Shown piece after piece: positions 18,557 through 25,896 of a DNA stretch of 42,668 nt. The notes beneath the pieces were generated by a model, which saw nothing but the letters and a program-made list of their open reading frames with translations, searched no databases and was not told where the DNA came from. The first letter of the stretch is position 1. The number at the start of each line of letters is the position of its first letter. Source of the DNA: Lewinellaceae bacterium. Its GTDB lineage: Bacteria; Bacteroidota; Bacteroidia; Chitinophagales; Saprospiraceae. The stretch covers positions 1 through 42,668 of the forward strand of contig JACJYN010000018.1 in NCBI GenBank assembly GCA_020636095.1, read 5' to 3'. The position numbers and the translations under genes were made by a program.

Positions 18557-21500
18557 TAGCGGCAATGTCCTTCTTCAGAGTGCTCCTTCTTTCGAAGATA
18601 CAAACTCCGCCCTTGCCCACTTCTCCAGCCTGCTGGCTTCTGATACAGGAACACTGCGCTTTGAGGATAAGGATGCAGAGCCGGCCTATTCCTTCCTCCT
18701 GCTCTGGCCTTCCGGGGAAGCCGCCGCTGAGGGTGGATTTGATAGTGAAGCCGCCAGAGATGAGGCCCGGCAAAAGGCTGCCATTTACTTCGAAAAGGAA
18801 ATCGGCGGAGGGGTTTTTCTCTGTACAGTACAGGAATCCTACCGCTGGGAATTGAAAATGGGCAAAACCTTACTCCTGGAGAGTACTCTGCTGGGCAACA
18901 GTGCCAACAAAGCGAAGATGGCCTGGCAATACGCCGCTGCACAAAGCGCCAACCTGAAGGTTGTAGCGCACGACGGCCCGGGGTGTGTGGTCGAGCTGAG
19001 AAACAAAGATGGTATTCTGATGGCTCAATCTCCGGTATTCCCGGATGAAAAGCAGGCCGGGCAACACCGTAAAACGGCAGCCGAACTCTTCAGTGTGGAA
19101 AAGAACGTCAGCTTTCCGAAGCAGGGAGAAGCCCATGGCTACCAAATTCCGGGCTTCGGGGATGCCACCGAACCTTTTCTTTCCAGTTATTTCCTGTTCA
19201 AGAGCCGAAAGGATGCTTTGGAAGCTTTGGAGGTTCATCTCAAACATGCCGGGAAGGTTAGCCAGTACAACCTCTCAGGGGATATCGAGCGTTTCAGCCT
19301 TAGTTTTGAACTTAAAGACAAAGACGGGCAGCTCATAGCCGAGCATTCGGGCATGTACGGAAGCCCGGATGAGCGGAAAGCCATACTGGACGACGGAGTA
19401 AAGCGACTCAAGAAATACACCTTTCCGCTTCAATACCGGGAAAAATACCGGTACAAGCTGGCTGGAGCTGACGGAAGCACTTTGCTTGAATCTGTCCGTG
19501 AGTACGATTCGGAAAAGGAGGCAGCTCAGGCTTATCTGCGAATGCTGCCCTTCGCGGCTTATGCGGCCTCCTACCACACTAGCCGGCCGGAGAATAACAT
19601 CAACCAGTTCCTGGAACTTCGGGATGGCGCCTCTTTATTGGCCCGTGCTCCCCGGCCATTTCCTACAGACCAGGGCCTGGCGCAGGCCAGAGAACAGGCA
19701 ATGGGCCTGGTGCAGGCCTATTCCTATTCGGTTGGATATTCAGCATATCCCTATCGATGGAAATTCCGGTTGTCCTGGGAGGGTAAAGAACAGAAAACTG
19801 AACCTTTGCTGGAAAGCATCAGCGACTTCGGTTCAGATGAAGACGCCGCAACGGCTTTCAATAATTTGACTGACAACCTGGGCACGGTAGCGTCCATTCC
19901 TGCTGACGGCCCGTCGATCCTGTTTCAGTATAAGGGGGACGTTGAACCCTTTGCTGCTTATGCCGGGCAGCCTTTTGAAACGGAGGAAAAAAGAGAAACG
20001 GCACGCCAGCGTGCCGACAGGTGGCTACAGTACAGCGGCAACGTTTCTCAAGCCGGCGCCTCTCTTCCCGCTTCCGCCGGCCCTACGCTCTATCGTTCTC
20101 CGGAAAGTACCGAGGGGCGCTTTGCGTACAGGGTGCTCAAAAAGGGGCTGCCTCTGGCGTTCCATCCCTGCCGTTGTTACAGCAAGAAGGACCGCCAAGC
20201 TATCCAAGAGGCCATCAATTGCTTGTTCGGGGAAAGAAACCACTATGCGTACCCGAAATTTTGCCTGGATGGAGACGCCATCTGCAAATTGGATAACCGC
20301 TATCACTACCAGTTGAGGGATAAGAAGAAGGATGGCCCGGTTTACTTTATCAGCTACCAAGGCTATGGAAGCCGGGAAGAGGCACTGGCCGCTCTTAGAA
20401 GCGGATATCTGGAGATCATCCACCTGGCGATACATGAGCAATCTTATCAGGAGCGAAGAATCCGCAATGCTGTTTATCCTCCTCTGATCAGCCTGGTTCA
20501 GGAATACGCCGATCCGGAGGAGCGTTACCCTGCCGGGCTGACTCCTCTGGCCGTTGTTCCACAGGCCGCCATTGATGAATTCGGCATTACCCAGGATAAT
20601 CCGGAAGCCTACATCGACTTATTCTTCCGTTATCCCATACAGTTGGTTGAACCCAGCTGCCCCAAGGGCCCCTGCAAGGATGAGCAGGATTATCATTACT
20701 ACTTTCACCTGGTTGGTGATGGACATTGTCGAAACGAAGATTGTAAGGAGGACTGGCGAAGCACTCAGGTGTACGAAAAAGCAGAGGACGCTATTCGCGA
20801 TTTTCAAATGTTCCTCAACCTGTTGCACGCCAAGCCCAACTACCGGGCTCATCTCGATGAAACAGGCTATTTCGATTGCTGGAGCCGGGGTATTATCCCC
20901 GACGAGGAAAGCCTGCACCAAACCGGCGCCTGCTATGATTGCCCGGATGATAAGGATGAAGAACGGCCGAATGCCACATGCTGTTACTACATAGGGTTGG
21001 TGGAGGTGCTGGCGGAGAGCACCCGGCGCTTCAAAGTCAAGGAAAATGCCTGGGGGAAGCCGCCCCTGCTGGCCGTTCATCCCGGCCAGGCTCTTTCATT
21101 GCAGGAGGCCAGTGATGCCATTCAGGGATTCTGCAACTGTTACAGTCACGAAAGCCAGAACGAACTATATACCGATATCGAAGAGCGAGTAGGGCTCTGC
21201 GGGGATGCGCTGTGTTATTTTACAGTGAAGAATGGCCCTGACGGGCATGTCCTTTTCGAGAGCTACAACGGGTACAATTCTAAAGAAGAAGCCCGTGAAG
21301 CTTCCGGGTTCCTCAATAATTACATTCGGGAGTGCCGGAATTTCGTAATCATCAAGCACGGAGCGTGCGATTACCGCATCGCTGTTTCCGGGATAAGCCT
21401 CCCGGATTGCCCCATAGAGGAAGACTGGGCCAGAGTGGTTTCCTGCGGCAGCCGGAAATACAAGAACCTGGAAGCAGCTTGTGATGCCAGAGATAAGATC

Positions 21501-24224
21501 GCCGGCTATTTCGGAAATGCCGATATCTCCCTCAAGCTGGAATTCGATCACGATTGGGTTTCCGAGACTAACCCTAAGGAAACGCGGAGGTGCCTGAAAA
21601 CAACCATCCAATTGTTCCAGGTGGCCACCGGAACCAATGAACAACAATTGTTGGAAGAACTGGCTTTTGTCAGCACCAGCTTGTACGCACAGGAAGCAGA
21701 AGCGGATACCGAACGCCGGGTAGAATTGCTGGCGCGCCAGATTTCCAATTACAAGATCGTTGCCGATCAGGATTGCTATTATTGCCTGGGATTAGCAGAA
21801 GAGGAGGTCCCCGGCGCTGTGCCAGTAGCAATTGTGCAATCCGGGGGTAATGCAATTCCCTATCCGGTGATCGACGGGAGAGGCCTGGAGTCCCTCATCG
21901 ACGCTACCTGCGAAGAAGGCGCTTTTTATCCCTATATCCGGGGCGACGAAGAGCGTTGCTTTACCTTCCGCATCGTCACTAACGCTTATCGCCTGGCGAA
22001 GCACCCCTTTGACTACCACACGCCGAAAGGAGCCCGGGAAGCCATAAAGTGGCTAAAGGAAAAATGCAACTGCAAAGGCCTGCCGGGAATGGATATCAGC
22101 TGGGAAAGTGAAGGCATGGTTCATACCATATCTGTAAAACCCACACCGGATGCCCAACCGGTGCGAATTACAATAGAAAACAAAGACTGCGGGGAGGATG
22201 CCGGTTGTGCTTTCCTGGCACTGTTGATCGGAGCGCAGCATCACTGGATCGATGTTTCGGCTGATGATCCGGCACAAGGCAAGGAAAAACTATGCCCCCG
22301 CTGGCCAACAGCTGCTTCCGATAAGGATTCGGAAACAGCCTATAATTACCTGTTGTCCGTCTTTCAGGAATATGGATACGAGGAAGAGGCCCTTCGCCGG
22401 TTCATCTGCCGGTTCCCATTGTATAAAGATGGCGATCAATATGGTTTCCAGCTTTATTGTGAAGGCTTCCTGCAATCCGGCCTTCCGTTCATTGCCAGTG
22501 ATTTTGACGATTCAAATCCCTGTGTCGGCTGTAACGGGAATGGACCTGCCGGCAACTCCGGCGAAACAGGGGCTTTCGTGTGGGAAAGTGCTCAAACCTA
22601 TTCCTCTTTTGAGGAAGCACTTTGTCACTATCATACCTTTTGCGGCTTGCTGAGTGAGTTGTCTAACTACCAACCTTCCGACTTACTGGAATGTGGGCCT
22701 TACACCATCGAACTGGTCAATCCCGACGAAGTGCTGGCTGAACATCCGCAGTGTTACAACTTCTTATCAGAGCTAACGGAGGCGATGGATCGCACCAAGG
22801 CCTGTATTCATGAGGAGGGCCTACACCTGGTGGAACATATTCTGCTGCGGCCTCATAAGTACGCCGAGGCCACGGCCAATGGTGAAGTCGTCTATCCCTA
22901 TGATTGCCTGCTACCTGCCGACCCCGATTGCGCCTGTCGGCTACATTATGATTTTGACGAGGATGATCCCTGTGCAAATGAAGATGAGCCGGAGAACCCC
23001 TGCCCCGAAGAGCTGACAGGAGAGGGCTCCTATATCCCCGGAGCGGATCCCTATTCCTTCTGGGCAACGGTGGTGCTTCCCTGCTGGCCTAAGCGGTTCC
23101 GCGATCACAATTTTCGTGAATTCTTCCAGGAACTGATCCGCCGGGAGGCGCCGGCCCATATCGGCATCAACATTCAGTGGGTAGATCCCTGGCAGTTCTG
23201 CCGTTTTGAAGAACAATACCGCCGGTGGCTGAGGCTGACTAGCGGCCGGGAAATCTGCGATAGTGGCGACGCATTCTGTTCTTTTGTGGATTGTATCAAG
23301 AGCCTTTCGTGCTGCCCGCCGGAATACAAAGAAGAGGAGGCTGTTCCAAGCTGTGAACCCAATAAGGAAAAAGCAACTGGTACGCGCCTGATGCTTAACA
23401 TTTCCAACCTGTACATCCGCAACCTGTTCTCCGCCAGCACCCACGCGGGTTTCTCCGCCATCTTGCAAAGCCCTTCCTATCTCATTGCTGGTAACCTGGC
23501 CGCGACCAATCAGGTTATTGCGCCTGCGAAAGACCGATTTGGCAAAAAACGTACAAGTAAAGAAGGACGCCTGAACCTGCCACAGTGCGACGCGCCGGTG
23601 GTTGTCCTGGCAAGAGAAAGAGGAGTGGCTACCGATGCTAAAGTGGAAGCGGAACCACCGGATAAAGCTGAAAGGGCAAAGGCCCAACCCAAGGCTGTCG
23701 AAAAAGCAAAACCGAAGGCCAAGAAGAAAGCGGCAGCCAAGTCACAGCCCAAAACAAAAGCTGCTCCACCAGCTGAACCCCTGTCCAGAAGAGAAGTGGC
23801 GCAGCGCATCCGGCAAAGGCCGGCACAATACAGCAAAGCCCTGGAAGACATCGACAACCGATATTTCAAACAGACCAATGCCTTCAAACGGGCGGAGTTC
23901 TTCATCGGGCAAACCGATGGCAGCTTGTCGGCTTTCGCCGATCTGGTGCGCTTTGTACTCGATGACCAGAATGAACGGAACAAGCCGGAATATGCGCCGT
24001 ATTACGCTGAATTACTGAAGAACGCCACCTGGTATTGCCTCGATAAACTGGTGCTTAGCGAGCCGGAAAAGGTGCAGGAACCTGACACCCTGAAGCCATT
24101 GTTAGCGGCCATGAAGAAACAGGGCGTCAGCCTGGCCGCCCTCCGGAAGGAATGGCAGGGCGAGGCCCTGAAAGAATGGACGGGCGCCTCCGTTGTGGAT
24201 GACTACAAGAAAATGCTGAAGTGA
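18489..24224 (+). CDS. Pvc12-like giant wedge protein, continuation after frameshift (repeat array and C-terminal domains)
   Basis: The frame continues the preceding gene. It has no credible start at the junction: only a TTG at 18489 lies upstream, and the first in-frame ATG is at 18858, inside a repeat. Real sequence resumes at about 18531. It holds about twenty degenerate repeats of roughly 40-100 aa in the style Y.w.l.d.dG..LL.S..y.s...A......l (YKWVWRDDSGNVLLQS, YRWELKMGKTLLLES, YRYKLAGADGSTLLES, YHYQLRDKKKDGPVYFIS). The family C-terminal block follows (GLHLVEHILLRP; FREFFQELIRREAPAHIGIN; WVDPWQFCRFEEQYRRWL). A Lys/Ala/Pro-rich linker (about 23640-23790) and a helical tail of about 145 aa end the protein. 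The middle is Cys-rich. The stop TGA overlaps the next ATG (TGATG). Confidence 0.85.
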   Translation: MTRGHWFTIRNRRPHYKWVWRDDSGNVLLQSAPSFEDTNSALAHFSSLLASDTGTLRFEDKDAEPAYSFLLLWPSGEAAAEGGFDSEAARDEARQKAAIYFEKEIGGGVFLCTVQESYRWELKMGKTLLLESTLLGNSANKAKMAWQYAAAQSANLKVVAHDGPGCVVELRNKDGILMAQSPVFPDEKQAGQHRKTAAELFSVEKNVSFPKQGEAHGYQIPGFGDATEPFLSSYFLFKSRKDALEALEVHLKHAGKVSQYNLSGDIERFSLSFELKDKDGQLIAEHSGMYGSPDERKAILDDGVKRLKKYTFPLQYREKYRYKLAGADGSTLLESVREYDSEKEAAQAYLRMLPFAAYAASYHTSRPENNINQFLELRDGASLLARAPRPFPTDQGLAQAREQAMGLVQAYSYSVGYSAYPYRWKFRLSWEGKEQKTEPLLESISDFGSDEDAATAFNNLTDNLGTVASIPADGPSILFQYKGDVEPFAAYAGQPFETEEKRETARQRADRWLQYSGNVSQAGASLPASAGPTLYRSPESTEGRFAYRVLKKGLPLAFHPCRCYSKKDRQAIQEAINCLFGERNHYAYPKFCLDGDAICKLDNRYHYQLRDKKKDGPVYFISYQGYGSREEALAALRSGYLEIIHLAIHEQSYQERRIRNAVYPPLISLVQEYADPEERYPAGLTPLAVVPQAAIDEFGITQDNPEAYIDLFFRYPIQLVEPSCPKGPCKDEQDYHYYFHLVGDGHCRNEDCKEDWRSTQVYEKAEDAIRDFQMFLNLLHAKPNYRAHLDETGYFDCWSRGIIPDEESLHQTGACYDCPDDKDEERPNATCCYYIGLVEVLAESTRRFKVKENAWGKPPLLAVHPGQALSLQEASDAIQGFCNCYSHESQNELYTDIEERVGLCGDALCYFTVKNGPDGHVLFESYNGYNSKEEAREASGFLNNYIRECRNFVIIKHGACDYRIAVSGISLPDCPIEEDWARVVSCGSRKYKNLEAACDARDKIAGYFGNADISLKLEFDHDWVSETNPKETRRCLKTTIQLFQVATGTNEQQLLEELAFVSTSLYAQEAEADTERRVELLARQISNYKIVADQDCYYCLGLAEEEVPGAVPVAIVQSGGNAIPYPVIDGRGLESLIDATCEEGAFYPYIRGDEERCFTFRIVTNAYRLAKHPFDYHTPKGAREAIKWLKEKCNCKGLPGMDISWESEGMVHTISVKPTPDAQPVRITIENKDCGEDAGCAFLALLIGAQHHWIDVSADDPAQGKEKLCPRWPTAASDKDSETAYNYLLSVFQEYGYEEEALRRFICRFPLYKDGDQYGFQLYCEGFLQSGLPFIASDFDDSNPCVGCNGNGPAGNSGETGAFVWESAQTYSSFEEALCHYHTFCGLLSELSNYQPSDLLECGPYTIELVNPDEVLAEHPQCYNFLSELTEAMDRTKACIHEEGLHLVEHILLRPHKYAEATANGEVVYPYDCLLPADPDCACRLHYDFDEDDPCANEDEPENPCPEELTGEGSYIPGADPYSFWATVVLPCWPKRFRDHNFREFFQELIRREAPAHIGINIQWVDPWQFCRFEEQYRRWLRLTSGREICDSGDAFCSFVDCIKSLSCCPPEYKEEEAVPSCEPNKEKATGTRLMLNISNLYIRNLFSASTHAGFSAILQSPSYLIAGNLAATNQVIAPAKDRFGKKRTSKEGRLNLPQCDAPVVVLARERGVATDAKVEAEPPDKAERAKAQPKAVEKAKPKAKKKAAAKSQPKTKAAPPAEPLSRREVAQRIRQRPAQYSKALEDIDNRYFKQTNAFKRAEFFIGQTDGSLSAFADLVRFVLDDQNERNKPEYAPYYAELLKNATWYCLDKLVLSEPEKVQEPDTLKPLLAAMKKQGVSLAALRKEWQGEALKEWTGASVVDDYKKMLK
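18527..18531 (+). other. C5 run at the Pvc12 frame junction (+1 shift point)
   Basis: Codons read GCG CCC CCA in the first frame. Skipping one C gives GCG CCC CAT TAC AAG TGG and leads directly into the second frame, with the repeat motif HYKWVW restored. A five-base homopolymer is a common place for an indel or a base-calling error. CCC-C is also a sequence on which proline tRNA can slip by +1, so programmed shifting cannot be excluded from the sequence alone. Confidence 0.8.
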
Positions 24225-25831
24225 TGAACCACCTCATAGCCAGGCAACTTTTTGAACTGAAAACAGGCTCCTCGCGCAACGCCTTCCGACTACAGCACGA
24301 GCTGAGCGGGCTGTTCTGGCGGGCGGTGGCCCCGGAGTTGGAGCGCATTTTTGACCGCCTGGCGCCTTCGGATTCCTTAATCCACATTGATAAACTGGAA
24401 ATCGACCTGGGGCAACTCAGCGAAGAGGGCTTACTGGACGGTAAGTTTTTGCCCCACCTGAGCCGGTTACTGGAAGAAGCCGTCAGCAAAGCCATCCGGG
24501 AGCAGCGCCGCGGCATTCAGCGGCTTTCGCTGACCGAGGGCCATTTCGAACAATGGCTGCGTTTCCTGGAAAATGGCTTCCTACCCTGGGATGGCCGGCG
24601 CCCGGAACAGGATTGGCTGAAGGGAGTCAAGGACTGGCTGGCTCAAAGCGGCCCGGCAGTGGAGCGGTTGCACCGTTTGGCAGAGCACAACCGGCAGGCC
24701 TTCCAACGGCTGGTATTACAACATTCGCCGGAATTCCTGGTGGCGATCGTCGAGCTATTTACGGGCCACAAGCAAAGTATCCTGGCAGAAGCAAGCCGGG
24801 AATGGCAGAAACTGCCGGATTTGAGCCCGGCCTTGTTGGCCGCCATTCCGATAGCAGGCGCCCGCCGGCGAGAGCTACTCTTCTGGGAACGGGTCATATG
24901 GATGGCTATCATCCGGCGGCAGAAAATATCGGCGGCACAGCTGGTGGAACGCACAATGGCAGATCTGGTCGCTCCCCTCCGGTGGCCGGCTGTCAGCCAG
25001 GCCCTGAAAGAACAGCCGGAGGGCTTTGATCAACTGACAGCCACCTTTGAAATCCTGGGCAAACGACAAAGCCGCCTGTCTCAAAAAGAAGAAGGGCAGG
25101 CAAAAAAAAGGAAAGCAAAAGGGCCGGAAGCCGGTCCCGAAAAGCAATTCGAAGAAAAAGCCGAATTACCGGATGCCACAGAAGCGCCAAAGGAGCATTC
25201 AAAAAGCCAGCCGCCTGTTGTGGGAAAAGGCGCTGAACCTGCCGATGAAGTAAGCGGGCCCGAATGGGGCGAGCAGGCCTGGCAACTTGAGGAAGGAGCA
25301 GGGCCTCCGGTTGAGCCTTTGCCGGAAGGTACTGAGATTTTCATCCCTAATGCCGGGATAATCCTGCTGCATAGTTTTCTGGTTCGTTTCTTTGACGTGC
25401 TGGAACTGCTGGAGGGCAGCGATTTTCAAAGCGAGGAAACCCGCCAAAAGGCCATCCACCTGTTGCATTTCCTGGCCACCGGTGAAGAAAGCATGCCGGA
25501 ATACCAGCTGGTGTTGCCCAAGTTCCTGTGCGGGATGCCCCTGAACCTGCCGCTGAGCCACCAGGCACAGTTTTCGGAAGAAGAGAAGGAGGAATGCGAA
25601 GGGCTGCTGGAGGCCGTTATCAGGAACTGGGGCGCCTTGGGCGACGTGTCAATCGATTCCCTAAGGGAGGGATTCCTGCAACGGCAGGGTAAGCTGAGCA
25701 AGCGCGACACCGGCTGGTTGCTACAAGTAGAACAGCAAACGCTGGACATCCTGCTCGACAAGTTGCCCTGGGGGATCGGCATCGTTAAGCTGCCGTGGAT
25801 GGAGGAACTGTTGAGGGTGGAGTGGAGATAG
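24224..25831 (+). CDS. CIS tape-measure protein (CIS_TMP, Pvc14-like)
   Basis: This is about 535 aa from ATG 24224. A GTG one codon earlier is a less likely start. The N terminus has the CIS_TMP signature: HLIARQLFELKTGSS, ELSGLFWRAVAPELERIFD, and IHIDKLEIDLGQLSEEG. The C-terminal block (about 365-530) has the second conserved region: NAGIILLHSFLVRFFDVLELL, QKAIHLLHFLATGE, LPKFLCGMPLNLPL, and a final WGIGIVKLPWMEELLRVEW. Between them is a Lys/Glu/Pro-rich segment (about 285-365), the low-complexity ruler region expected to vary. Members set the tube length and probably occupy the lumen during assembly. The TGATG overlap couples it to the Pvc12-like gene. Confidence 0.92.
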   Translation: MNHLIARQLFELKTGSSRNAFRLQHELSGLFWRAVAPELERIFDRLAPSDSLIHIDKLEIDLGQLSEEGLLDGKFLPHLSRLLEEAVSKAIREQRRGIQRLSLTEGHFEQWLRFLENGFLPWDGRRPEQDWLKGVKDWLAQSGPAVERLHRLAEHNRQAFQRLVLQHSPEFLVAIVELFTGHKQSILAEASREWQKLPDLSPALLAAIPIAGARRRELLFWERVIWMAIIRRQKISAAQLVERTMADLVAPLRWPAVSQALKEQPEGFDQLTATFEILGKRQSRLSQKEEGQAKKRKAKGPEAGPEKQFEEKAELPDATEAPKEHSKSQPPVVGKGAEPADEVSGPEWGEQAWQLEEGAGPPVEPLPEGTEIFIPNAGIILLHSFLVRFFDVLELLEGSDFQSEETRQKAIHLLHFLATGEESMPEYQLVLPKFLCGMPLNLPLSHQAQFSEEEKEECEGLLEAVIRNWGALGDVSIDSLREGFLQRQGKLSKRDTGWLLQVEQQTLDILLDKLPWGIGIVKLPWMEELLRVEWR

Positions 25832-25896
25832 GTTGGTTTTCTCTAAGATACTTGTGTATGAGTTAATAGAATTTTTAAAAAGTAAACGCCAAAACC

